Part shown: in pieces, positions 7,708 through 14,954 of the stretch
How the letters are laid out: each line of letters opens with the position of its first letter
Position numbering within the stretch: position 1 is the first letter of the stretch
NCBI GenBank assembly: GCA_018830585.1
Contig: JAHJSD010000086.1
Span: forward strand, 1-27,223
From: Patescibacteria group bacterium
GTDB taxonomy: Bacteria > Patescibacteriota > Microgenomatia > UBA12405 > JAHJSD01
Direction: 5' to 3'
DNA: 27,223 bases
The notes under the pieces: model-generated
Database searches by the model: none
Told to the model about the DNA's origin: nothing
Seen by the model: the letters and a program-made list of their open reading frames with translations, nothing else
Program-made: the position numbers and the translations under genes

Positions 7708-9179
7708 TAAATCAGTTCCTCCCGGCATTCTTTTAAGTCGATCATTACCCATTTATCATTCTTTTCTATTACCCGGCATTTTTGGAGCAAATCATCGGTG
7801 GTCCGGTCAAAGTCTACTGTTAGGTAATAACTTGCTCCAAGATTGATTAACTGGGAAACCGGGTGGGTTATTGCCGGCCAGCCCTGCCGGTTAATCTGAT
7901 ATAAAAGTACTGTATCCCCTCCATATGGAGCAATTACTTTGGCGTCTTTAGGTAAAATTTTATCGGCTAAACGGCCAAGCTCGACAATTTCGCCGCGGTT
8001 TATTTGGTAATAATCGCGAATATGGTACCAGGAAAAGCCGAACATAAAGCAAAAACTCAGAGCCAAAAGCAAAAAACTGCTAAACCGATGAAAAACTTTT
8101 TCAGGGGCCTTTAGTAAAAACCAAACGCCTTTTGCCAAAAAAACCGACAGAACCGGAATGGCGATAATTTGGTAATAGTCGTGCTGGATGTTTCCACGGG
8201 CAAAAACGGAAAGGTAAGTAAAAATACCGATAAGCCAAGAATAAAATAAAGCCTCTTTCCCTTTTACCTTGGTTATCAATCCCAACCCCAAAAAAATTAT
8301 TCCCCAATATCCTAAAATTAACTTGCCTAATCTTTCCGCAAATAGCCATCGCCACCAAGCCGGTCTAAACCTTAATCCGCCCTGGTTTAAGAGCCATAGG
8401 TTGACCGGGATTCCTTCGGGAAACTTTCCCATCCAGAGCCGCCAAAAAACAAAAGGAAGACAGGAGATAATCGCGTAAATAAATGCTTTCGCGACCACTC
8501 CTTTTTTACTTCTTTCTTTAAAAAAAAGCTCACCGAAAACAACCAGTCCGGTCGGAGCGAGGAGAAAAACAGCATAAGGTTTAACTAAGATTGCCAGAGC
8601 GGCCAAAGAGGCGCTTAAGAATAAGAGCGGGGTCTTTTTGGTTTTTTGCCAATTAAGCAGATAGTAAATTCCGGCAAGTGAAAACATCACCATGGCCGGT
8701 TCGGGCAGAATTGTTCTGGAGTAATAAATATTGTAGGGTAAAAACAAAAAAAACGCGGCGGAAACAAAAGCCGGACCGCTGCCCAAAAGAAGTTCTACGA
8801 TTAAATAAAGAAATAAAGCTGAACCAAGAGAAGCAAAAATACTGACCACTCTTCCGGCCTCTTCAAAAGAAAAATTTTTAAACAAAGCTGTCGTTAAACG
8901 AAAAAAAGCAGCGTGAAGCGCATTATAAACCGGAAATTCGACAAAGCGGTAACCTTCGGGGTTTTCTTTTCCTGAGGGGATATTGGAAAGATCGTCAAAT
9001 TTGGGGATTAAGAGATTAAACCCTGTCTTTAAAAAATTTCTGGCTACCGCCGCCGTATCTGCTTGGCGCCAGGAATGCCAGTCTAAAAGAGGGGCGTTTA
9101 GCCGATAAAGTCTAAGACAAAATCCTAAAGTTAAAAGCAGCAGCAAAAAAATCCGTTTATTTTTCATCTTTTTTTTCAA
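7707..9179 (-). CDS. Glycosyltransferase family 39 (ArnT/PMT-like) membrane protein
   Basis: A 490-residue polytopic membrane protein, probably with 10 or more helices, beginning with an N-terminal helix (FLLLLLTLGFCLRLYRL). The first outer loop carries PLLDWHSWRQADTAA, where members of this family hold the catalytic acidic residue, and LFLPYNIYYSRTILPEPA follows a later helix. Such enzymes move a sugar from a polyprenyl-phosphate donor to an acceptor outside the membrane. A soluble outer C-terminal part starts near residue 400. The start at 9179 overlaps the upstream ligase-like gene by 23 bases; an in-frame ATG four codons later is also possible. The stop overlaps the next start (TAATG). 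Confidence 0.88.
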   Translation of the reverse strand: MKKKMKNKRIFLLLLLTLGFCLRLYRLNAPLLDWHSWRQADTAAVARNFLKTGFNLLIPKFDDLSNIPSGKENPEGYRFVEFPVYNALHAAFFRLTTALFKNFSFEEAGRVVSIFASLGSALFLYLIVELLLGSGPAFVSAAFFLFLPYNIYYSRTILPEPAMVMFSLAGIYYLLNWQKTKKTPLLFLSASLAALAILVKPYAVFLLAPTGLVVFGELFFKERSKKGVVAKAFIYAIISCLPFVFWRLWMGKFPEGIPVNLWLLNQGGLRFRPAWWRWLFAERLGKLILGYWGIIFLGLGLITKVKGKEALFYSWLIGIFTYLSVFARGNIQHDYYQIIAIPVLSVFLAKGVWFLLKAPEKVFHRFSSFLLLALSFCFMFGFSWYHIRDYYQINRGEIVELGRLADKILPKDAKVIAPYGGDTVLLYQINRQGWPAITHPVSQLINLGASYYLTVDFDRTTDDLLQKCRVIEKNDKWVMIDLKECREELI

Positions 9180-10620
9180 AATTCGCTTTAGTGATTAAGC
9201 CGTTCATCGCTCCCATCAGAAGCCAAAAGTAAAAGGCTACTTTTGAAGCTTCAAAAACATCAATAAAAACAGCATTGCTCAAAAATCCAATCATTGCTCC
9301 GAATAATCCGGAAACGACTATCCAATTTTCTTTTTTTCCGGCAATAAATACTAAGGCGTCTTTGAAAAAAATAAAGATAATTAAAAAGAAAGAAAAAGCG
9401 CCAATTAAGCCTATTTCTCCTAACATTCTTAAATAATCGTTGTCGGTGGCTAAGCCTAATGAAGAATAGCCTGTTCCGAGAAGAGGATTTTTTATAAAAG
9501 CTTTGACCGCTCTTGGCCACTCAACCCGAAAGCGGATATTAGAAGATCTGATTGCGGCCAGTTCCGCTTCTTCCGGGGTCGGCCAGGTTCTTGCCTCGCG
9601 AAGAATTCTCGTTGGTTTTGGAAGTGTTTCAGTTAAGACTTCTTTTTTTTCTTCTGCTACTGGGGTCGGCGAAATCTCAGCCGGGGCGAGGGTCGGCTCG
9701 GCCTTTTTTCTGAATGAAATCAGGTTCTGCCAAAGTTTTTTTTCGGAAATTAACTGACCGACCACAGGGACGCTTTTTATCGAAGCGGTCAATCTGGCGT
9801 TAAGCTCTTTTGATTGAAAACCGAAAAACAGACTGATCAAAAGTATCGGCGGAAGCCAGCGATACTTTTTCGTCAACAATAAGGTGGTCGTTATTCCGAG
9901 TAAATAGGCGACAAAAGAAACCCTTGAGGCGGTTAAGACCAACAGATAAAAGGCTATGGCGAAAAATAGGGCAGCCAAAATCTTTTGCCAGCCTTTTTTG
10001 AAAGTCAAGATCGCCGCCGGCAGCAGGGAAAGAACCATTACCAGCCAAACTGCCAAATCGTAGTGGCCGGCGAAAGTGGAACTGATCCTGGTCCACTGAT
10101 CTAAATAGAGCAAAAGACCTTTGGAAAACTCCTGGTTCATTGTTGAGATTACCGGCAGATTCCAATACTTTTGGCCAATACCGTAGACAAAGACCCCGGT
10201 TAAGGCCAGCAAAATCGCCCATAAGAAATTTTTGGCTTCCTTTTTGTCCGAAAGAGCGTCGAAAGAAACAAAGAATAAAGACATATACTCTATTCTTCTT
10301 AACCAATGAAAAAAAACTAAATTAGGGTTGACTGCCCCGGTGATAAAAATTGCCGAGAAAGCGCTGATTAAACCGACCAGCCAAAAATAGAAAAATACCC
10401 TAAAGAGCTTGGTCTTGAAAGCTTTAAACCCTTTAAGAATTTGGCTTAAAAACCAAAAAAACAGTACTGAAGCAATCAGAAGATCATCGACGCGAATTGA
10501 GACCCAGGTGCCACCGACATTCTTCAAAGGAAATTTAGGGTACAAAGGAATGGCGATTAAGAGAACCAGGCTGGAAATTAAAGAAATTCTGTTTTTAAAC
10601 CAATTTAATAGCTTCCCCAT
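9157..10620 (-). CDS. O-antigen ligase / polymerase-like (Wzy_C family) membrane protein
   Basis: A 487-residue membrane protein with about 10-12 hydrophobic segments and one large hydrophilic outer loop (about residues 300-385), rich in proline and glutamate (PTLAPAEISPTPVAEEKKE). After the loop, GTGYSSLGLATDNDYLRMLG and EIGLIG match the C-terminal signature of the WaaL/Wzy family. These proteins either polymerise undecaprenyl-linked repeat units or ligate the finished glycan; sequence alone does not separate the two. As an envelope of this type has no lipid A core, polymerase or protein-glycan ligase activity is my inference. The start overlaps the end of the frameshifted GT2 by 26 bases. 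Confidence 0.85.
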   Translation of the reverse strand: MGKLLNWFKNRISLISSLVLLIAIPLYPKFPLKNVGGTWVSIRVDDLLIASVLFFWFLSQILKGFKAFKTKLFRVFFYFWLVGLISAFSAIFITGAVNPNLVFFHWLRRIEYMSLFFVSFDALSDKKEAKNFLWAILLALTGVFVYGIGQKYWNLPVISTMNQEFSKGLLLYLDQWTRISSTFAGHYDLAVWLVMVLSLLPAAILTFKKGWQKILAALFFAIAFYLLVLTASRVSFVAYLLGITTTLLLTKKYRWLPPILLISLFFGFQSKELNARLTASIKSVPVVGQLISEKKLWQNLISFRKKAEPTLAPAEISPTPVAEEKKEVLTETLPKPTRILREARTWPTPEEAELAAIRSSNIRFRVEWPRAVKAFIKNPLLGTGYSSLGLATDNDYLRMLGEIGLIGAFSFFLIIFIFFKDALVFIAGKKENWIVVSGLFGAMIGFLSNAVFIDVFEASKVAFYFWLLMGAMNGLITKANFEKKDEK

Positions 10621-10951
10621 AGGTTTTGGTTAAATAATTATTTACTGAAATTTTTCCCAAAAAGAGACTTAAAACCGCTTTTAACTTTAAGATTATTTTC
10701 AAAATTGCTAACTGCGCCGGACTTTTGTGTTTCCGATAAAAATAAACTAATCCGCGGTATATATTTAAAATCGGATCGGTTCTGCCGGTAACAGAACTGG
10801 CGCCGCCTAAATGGATAATTTTAGCATTGGGGTAAAAAAATGCTTTTAAATCGGATTCTTTCAGCCGGTAAAACCATTCTACTTCTTCCATATACATAAA
10901 AATCTTCTCGTCTAAAAGGCCGACCTTTCTAAGGGCCGATTTTCTGACCAT
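10595..10951 (-). CDS. C-terminal part of a frameshifted GT2 glycosyltransferase
   Basis: An open frame of 118 codons from ATG 10951 (or TTG 10978) that resumes the GT2 fold exactly where the upstream frame loses it. FLMVRKSALRKVGLLDEKIF, then MEEVEWFYRLK and IIHLGGAS correspond to the acceptor-side GT2 segment (compare GLFDEDFFAYEEDVDLNLRL in the paralogue at 19973-20947). Removing one base from the 7-base A run at 10953-10959 (T run on the coding strand) would join both halves into VDWLVGAFLMVRKSAL. By itself it lacks the nucleotide-binding half and would not be active. Its stop overlaps the ligase-like gene. Confidence 0.8.
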   Translation of the reverse strand: MVRKSALRKVGLLDEKIFMYMEEVEWFYRLKESDLKAFFYPNAKIIHLGGASSVTGRTDPILNIYRGLVYFYRKHKSPAQLAILKIILKLKAVLSLFLGKISVNNYLTKTYGEAIKLV

Positions 10952-11582
10952 CAAAAAAAGCGCCGACCAACCAATCAACTTGTTTTATTAAGCCGCCGCT
11001 GGATCTAACCCGCCGGGAACCGAAAAACCTTTCGCAGAACAACATTAGAAACACCGTCCAAAGGTCGGGAAAAGTACCAAAAGAGCCCTGGTTACTGCCG
11101 TCGGGATTAATCAGTTTGCAGCCGGCTGCCGCCGCTTCCGAATGGCTGGAAAGCCAAAGAAGTGTTTGGCTAATCGCCGGTTCATTTACCAAAGTATCGC
11201 TGTTTAATAAAAGGACAAACTCCCCTTTCGATTTTTTGATCGCTTGATTATTCGCCTTGGCAAAACCCAAGTTTTTTCTGTTTTCAATTAGTTTGATTTT
11301 TGGTCCGCCAGCTGGCGGATTGAGATTTGTTTGGAGTTTGGGATTTGCCTGCCTGCCGGCAAGGCAAGGGATTTGGAAATTTCTGATGGTTTCGACAGAA
11401 CCATCAGACGATCCATTGTCAACCACGATTATTTCTGCCGGAATAGACTCATTGTCAACAGAAGTAATCTCTTTAGCAGAAAAGTTCAGTCTTTTATCGT
11501 TTTTAATTATTGAACTAAGGCATTCTTCCAAAAGTTTTTTGGTGTTGTAATTGACAATAATTATGGAAAGAGCCGGGTTCAT
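10929..11582 (-). CDS. N-terminal part of a frameshifted GT2 glycosyltransferase
   Basis: A 217-residue frame with the GT2 nucleotide-binding half: LSIIIVNYNTKKLLEECLSS, EIIVVDNGSSDGSVETI, KLIENRKNLGFAKANNQAI and LLLNSDT. It ends early at DGQKIGP just after VDWLVGAFF, where the other half (10595-10951) should follow. Between SVETI and KLIENRKNLGF there is an insert not expected in the family, encoded by a CAAAT-rich repeat with two palindromes (11304-11319 and 11345-11367). Another oddity is EITSVDNES about 12 residues before EIIVVDNGS, which looks like a small internal duplication. ATG 11582 overlaps the upstream stop (ATGA). The gene is either broken, affected by a sequencing error, or subject to slippage. 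Confidence 0.82.
   Translation of the reverse strand: MNPALSIIIVNYNTKKLLEECLSSIIKNDKRLNFSAKEITSVDNESIPAEIIVVDNGSSDGSVETIRNFQIPCLAGRQANPKLQTNLNPPAGGPKIKLIENRKNLGFAKANNQAIKKSKGEFVLLLNSDTLVNEPAISQTLLWLSSHSEAAAAGCKLINPDGSNQGSFGTFPDLWTVFLMLFCERFFGSRRVRSSGGLIKQVDWLVGAFFDGQKIGP
11304..11408. repeat. CAAAT-rich repeat with nested palindromes inside a GT2 gene
   Basis: Read on the minus strand: a hairpin with TCTGATGGTT/AACCATCAGA arms (11399-11408 and 11382-11391), then units such as TTTCCAAATCCC and ACTCCAAACAAATCTCAA. These are interrupted by an imperfect 23-bp palindrome centred on TGCCGGCA (11345-11367) and the perfect 16-bp palindrome TCCGCCAGCTGGCGGA (11304-11319). The paralogue at 20738-20827 has the hairpin and the CAAAT-rich units but neither palindrome. 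Confidence 0.8.
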
Positions 11583-12166
11583 CTTTTTTTCTTGGTCAAA
11601 AAAATAAAGAGAGATTTTATCTCCGAAAACCAAAGTTTGCTTACGGCGGCAAAGACCATCCAGACGGACCAGAAAATAAACAATCTAACCGCAAGGCCGG
11701 AATGGAACCACTTGAGAGTAACCTTGACCGGCCAGGTTTTTTGTTTAAAAATCAATTTGTTTTGAGCCCTTTTATCCGGTGGGGTAAAAACATCATTTTG
11801 CCAGTCAAATCCGTTAATAAAAAGAGAGCTTTTAAACGGGTGGATCAATTCTTCAAAATAATAACTTTGAACAGTATCCCTGATTATTTCTTTGGCGTAC
11901 TCGGGCGGATGGTTTAACCTTATGGTGATTAAGGGAAGGTTCAAAAAGGGTGATCGGGAAAAATAATCTTGGTAAAAAGAAATTAAATCCTCCCTTTCTT
12001 TCTCGGTAAAATAAGCGGAAACATTAACGAGCTGGACTGTATCCCCCGGAAGGTCGGATTTTAAACTTTCCGGTAAATCCGGAGGAGGAAGTTTAGGCTC
12101 CGGAAGCAAAAGGTAAAGGCTGGCCAGAACGCCAAATGCAAAAAAGATTATCTTACTTTTTTTCAT
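11579..12166 (-). CDS. Unrecognised protein with two membrane segments
   Basis: A 195-residue protein I cannot assign. It has an N-terminal signal-anchor-like helix (IIFFAFGVLASLYLLL), then a proline-rich linker (PEPKLPPPDLPESLKSD), an outer domain of about 110 residues with GDTVQLVNVSAYFTEKERED and ITIRLNHPPEYAKEIIRDT, and a second aromatic-rich helix near residues 156-178 (LFIFWSVWMVFAAVSKLW), ending in a short basic tail. The layout of two helices around an outer domain resembles that of Wzz chain-length regulators, but I see no matching sequence motif. It overlaps the 81-codon gene before it by 14 bases and the GT2 after it by ATGA. Confidence 0.75.
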   Translation of the reverse strand: MKKSKIIFFAFGVLASLYLLLPEPKLPPPDLPESLKSDLPGDTVQLVNVSAYFTEKEREDLISFYQDYFSRSPFLNLPLITIRLNHPPEYAKEIIRDTVQSYYFEELIHPFKSSLFINGFDWQNDVFTPPDKRAQNKLIFKQKTWPVKVTLKWFHSGLAVRLFIFWSVWMVFAAVSKLWFSEIKSLFIFLTKKKR

Positions 12167-12398
12167 CTTTCCAACCTAATTCCCTAAGTTGCCTCTCTAT
12201 TAATTTAAGGTGGCTTTCCCACACCTGGCCTTCTATATTAGCATGACAATAGCCAATAGTGTCATGCCCCGGCCAAGCGTCTTCGTTAGTTTTTTCTTCT
12301 CTGAAAATTTCATCAATGTGTTTAAGTCTCTTTAGTGTTTTCTTTCTTTCCTTCAGAAGGGCGATGATTTTTTCTTTACTGTTTCGGGGCAAGCTCAT
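12153..12398 (-). CDS. Small hypothetical protein (81 residues)
   Basis: Unrecognised, highly charged and without a membrane segment. The first 35 residues are a lysine/glutamate-rich helix, possibly coiled coil (KEKIIALLKERKKTLKRLKH); the middle has WPGHDTIGYCHANIEGQVW and the end is again helical. Both ends overlap neighbours (ATGA with the acyltransferase, 14 bases with the next gene), which supports it being translated. No Shine-Dalgarno sequence is visible before the ATG. Confidence 0.65.
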   Translation of the reverse strand: MSLPRNSKEKIIALLKERKKTLKRLKHIDEIFREEKTNEDAWPGHDTIGYCHANIEGQVWESHLKLIERQLRELGWKDEKK

Positions 12399-13039
12399 TG
12401 AAACAGTCTGCTCCTACCCAACCGGTAATCCAATTTTTTTACCCTTCTTTCAGTTATGTTTTTGGCCGGTACTCCGGCAACAATCATTCTTTCCGCTACG
12501 TCTTTGGTCACTACTGCCCCGGCCGCTACTACTGCCCCCTTGCCTATTTTTACTCCGGGAAGAACAATTGCTCTCGGGCCGATAAAAACATAGTCGCCTA
12601 TTGTTACCGGGCTTTCCGTTGGCCGCATGTCACTTGAGTGAATCTCGTGCTCCGAATTATAGATCATTACTTCAGAGGCAATGTCAACATGACTGCCGAT
12701 TTTCAAGGGGGCGCGGCCATCAAGAAAGGTCCGAAAACCAATGATGCTGTCATCACCAACAGAAACCCCGGCAGGATTAAAGAAAAGACAACCGGTGTGA
12801 ATCTTGCTCCCTTTGCCCATTTTCACTCCTGAAATCAGAAAGAAGGTCTTTCTGAAAAACCAAAAAGGGCACCAAGTGACCCAGCCTAAAATCATCAGCC
12901 AAAAATCGAGCAAACAATTGGCCAAACGGACGATTATTTTATCGAGTGTTTCGGACAGACTCAGCTTTTTACCCATTCGGTCTGAAAAAATAAATTTAGG
13001 AGGAAACAAGCCTAAATTTATGTTGTCGGTAAGTCTCAT
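12395..13039 (-). CDS. Hexapeptide-repeat acyltransferase (LbH, WbbJ/Maa-like)
   Basis: A 214-residue left-handed beta-helix acyltransferase, probably acetylating a sugar of the glycan. An N-terminal hydrophobic region (about residues 40-70, WLMILGWVTWCPFWFF) may hold it at the membrane. Hexapeptide repeats follow: VKMGKGSKIHTGC, VSVGDDSIIGFR, LKIGSHVDIASEV, VTIGDYVFIGPRAIVLPGV, IGKGAVVAAGAVVTKDV. NSEHEIHS supplies the expected catalytic histidine and AGVPAKNI is the usual ending. It sits between a GT4 and small genes with ATGA overlaps on both sides, which supports a role in decorating the same polysaccharide. Confidence 0.9.
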   Translation of the reverse strand: MRLTDNINLGLFPPKFIFSDRMGKKLSLSETLDKIIVRLANCLLDFWLMILGWVTWCPFWFFRKTFFLISGVKMGKGSKIHTGCLFFNPAGVSVGDDSIIGFRTFLDGRAPLKIGSHVDIASEVMIYNSEHEIHSSDMRPTESPVTIGDYVFIGPRAIVLPGVKIGKGAVVAAGAVVTKDVAERMIVAGVPAKNITERRVKKLDYRLGRSRLFQ

Positions 13040-14226
13040 TTTGTTTTAATTAATAAATTAAGTATTGCCTGGCCGGAATTGTCCCAATCAAATTTTCCGG
13101 CCTGGTCCCTTCCTAATTTTATCAACCTTTTTCTTAGACGTTGGTCAGTCAGGACCTCTTTAATTTTATCAGAAATATCCTTAGCGCTGTAGGGGTTTAT
13201 CAACAAAGCTGCTTTGCCAACTACTTCGGGCAAAGCGGCTTTGTTGGAACAAATCACCGGAGTGCCTTCGGCCATCGCCTCTAAGGCCGGGATGCCGAAT
13301 CCCTCCCAGAAGCTGGGCATTATAAAAGCGCTGGCGTTGCGGATCAGTTTTTTTATTTCAGGATCAGGGACAAAACCGGTGAAAACAATTTTCTTTTGCA
13401 AACCTAATTCAACACCTCTTTTGAAGATATCCTGGTAAAGCCAGCCTTTTTTGCCAGCAATGACTAATTTCAACTCTGAAAACAGCCTTTCCTCGGTTAA
13501 CAGGCGGAAAGCTTCGATTAATCCTTCCAAGTTCTTGCTTGGTTTGAGAGTTCCTAAATAAAGCAAATAACTGCCCTTGATCCGGAACTTGCCTCTTAAA
13601 TTTTTAAATGTCGATCTTTGTTTTTTGGGTTTTTGTTTGTCGGTTGCTCCGGGGTGAGGTAGTGATTGCGATAAGGTTTTTTTTGACCCCTGGTTTTTTT
13701 GCCAACCCGGATAAGCAACGCTAATTAAATTAGGATCAATCCCATAAGTTTTAGCAATATCCTCTTTGCTGAACTTGGAAATGGTAACTACTCTTGAAGC
13801 CCTTTTTACTGAAAACCGAGTGCCGTACTTTAATTGAAAGAAGTCTTTTTTGGTGAATTGCCTTGGCCAACGCAGGAAGCCCAGATCCATTATCGAGACG
13901 ACAAAAGGTATTGGTGAAAACAAGGGACCGTAGTGGGACGGAGAAAATAACAGATCTGGTCTGGGCGACCCAAAATAAAGTCTCTTAACCAGCCCGGTGA
14001 AGGTCCAAAGAAACTTCGGTCCAAAAACCTCGTAATGCCACCCTTTTGTTTCAGAAGGGAACTCGGGACGGGGTTGACGGGAAAGAAAGATAACAAAGTC
14101 TATCTTTTTTAAATCCGGATTTCTTTTCTTTAAACGATAAAAGGACCAGAGAATTTCAAAGGCGTACCGGTTAACCCCTACTTTATGGTCCAAATTTGCT
14201 TCGTTACCGTCAATAGCAATCAACAT
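13036..14226 (-). CDS. Glycosyltransferase family 4 protein, first gene of the long operon
   Basis: A 396-residue GT4 protein. It begins MLIAIDGNEANLDHKVGVNR and has SIMDLGFLRWPRQFTKKD and the linker RVVTISKFSKEDIAKTYGI. The donor domain has YLLYLGTLKPSKNLEGLIEA, IVFTGFVPDPEIKKLI and EGFGIPALEAMAEGTPVI with E-x7-E. A hydrophilic insert of about 35 residues, rich in K, Q and S, lies between AYPGW and the donor domain, longer than the usual linker. A strong -10 box just before the ATG suggests a leaderless transcript starting here and running to 5150. Confidence 0.93.
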   Translation of the reverse strand: MLIAIDGNEANLDHKVGVNRYAFEILWSFYRLKKRNPDLKKIDFVIFLSRQPRPEFPSETKGWHYEVFGPKFLWTFTGLVKRLYFGSPRPDLLFSPSHYGPLFSPIPFVVSIMDLGFLRWPRQFTKKDFFQLKYGTRFSVKRASRVVTISKFSKEDIAKTYGIDPNLISVAYPGWQKNQGSKKTLSQSLPHPGATDKQKPKKQRSTFKNLRGKFRIKGSYLLYLGTLKPSKNLEGLIEAFRLLTEERLFSELKLVIAGKKGWLYQDIFKRGVELGLQKKIVFTGFVPDPEIKKLIRNASAFIMPSFWEGFGIPALEAMAEGTPVICSNKAALPEVVGKAALLINPYSAKDISDKIKEVLTDQRLRKRLIKLGRDQAGKFDWDNSGQAILNLLIKTK

Positions 14227-14235
14227 ATGAAAAAG

Positions 14236-14241
14236 ATTATA
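14236..14241 (-). promoter_or_regulatory. Consensus -10 box (TATAAT) for the GT4 at 14226
   Basis: TATAAT lies nine bases before the ATG (14226). Counting seven bases on places the transcript start at about 14228-14229, leaving 2-3 untranslated bases. A -35 box at 17 bases is weak (ACAACA). Confidence 0.55.
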
Positions 14242-14650
14242 CAGGAAAAGGGCTTGGCTGTTGTTTAAGGAAGAGGAAGGGGAAAAATAAAAAAGAGCTA
14301 TTTACTATAAGCTTCTATAAGCTTTTGTAGACTGTTAGCCTATAGACAAAACAGATTAGCAAATTTAAACTTAGTCTGACAGTATTTAACGTTGATCGGC
14401 GTTGAATATTTACCCTGTTATAAGGTGGTAATTGCTCTGAGTTTAAGTGCTCGGACGGTTGAAAGATCAAAATAAACTACACATAGGCTAAGGCCCGTGG
14501 TATTCTGTTAAAATCGACAAAAATGCTTTCCCCTGTATTGCCGCAGGGGGGATATGGTATACACATGGTGTATTCCATCCCTCCATCGTGGCCTCACGTG
14601 GTTTCCCGTCTGGTATGGAGCTTCGATAGATTCCCCCGGCAGTCATCCTG

Positions 14651-14770
14651 AGGAATTCTGATGACGAAGGATCCCTGTTTAGAAAGGCAAGGTGCCAACG
14701 ATTAGGGGACCTGCCTGCCGGCAGGCAGGTTCTTCGCTCCGCTCAGAATGACGAGGGGGAATTCTTCCCC
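14651..14770 (-). repeat. Long dispersed repeat carrying an inserted palindrome
   Basis: GGAATTCTGATGACGAAGG, an AGAAAGGCAA centre and GATTAGGGGA match the reverse complement of 3632-3690. After GATTAGGGGA this copy has an extra 20-bp palindrome (14710-14729), and then TTCTTCGCTCC and TCAGAATGACGAG match the reverse complement of 3596-3631. The 3.6-kb copy instead has a CTCCC/GGGAG hairpin after TTCTTCT. Confidence 0.8.
14709..14730. repeat. 22-bp perfect CCTGCCTGCC palindrome
   Basis: ACCTGCCTGCC followed by its exact reverse complement GGCAGGCAGGT. The central 20 bp (14710-14729) are absent at the matching site, junction 3631/3632, so this is a simple insertion with no visible target duplication. 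Confidence 0.88.
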
Positions 14771-14831
14771 CGACGTAATGTCCGGACGGTTATGCGCGAA
14801 CCAAGAAAACCATGGGTTTACAGGACTTTAT

Positions 14832-14911
14832 TTCGGACAATCACGATCCTGGATCGTTTTAAGTTTTCACTTCCGGAATCGAATTAATAGCCAACGCCAA
14901 GTCGGGGTTTT
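14832..14911 (+). repeat. Dispersed GATCC-stem repeat, copy 2 (decayed stem)
   Basis: CGGACAATC, GGATCGTTTTAAGTTTTC and TTAATAGCCAACGCCAAGTC match the minus strand of 4932-5018. Here the arms (GATCCTGGATCG and ACTTCCGGAATCG) have lost perfect pairing, so sequence was kept outside the stem while the stem decayed. Confidence 0.75.
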
Positions 14912-14954
14912 CGCTTTCCTGGAATAAGATATACGGAGGTTTTGGGGCGCGAGT

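Larger units (their letters stand above)
14227..14954. repeat. 728-bp repeat-rich intergenic region between two operons
   Basis: No credible gene was found. Bases 14227-14460 are AT-rich and contain the promoter for the GT4 gene at 14226. From about 14500 there is a series of hairpins: CCCCTG/CAGGGG near 14531-14549, an imperfect ATACAC/GTGTAT stem near 14558-14572, and the filled copy of a long repeat at 14651-14770. Then follow a segment (14793-14815) that matches the left arm at 24323, and a second copy of the GATCC-stem repeat at 14832-14911. Segments of four separate repeat families side by side suggest that this gap is a tolerated landing site. Confidence 0.75.
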
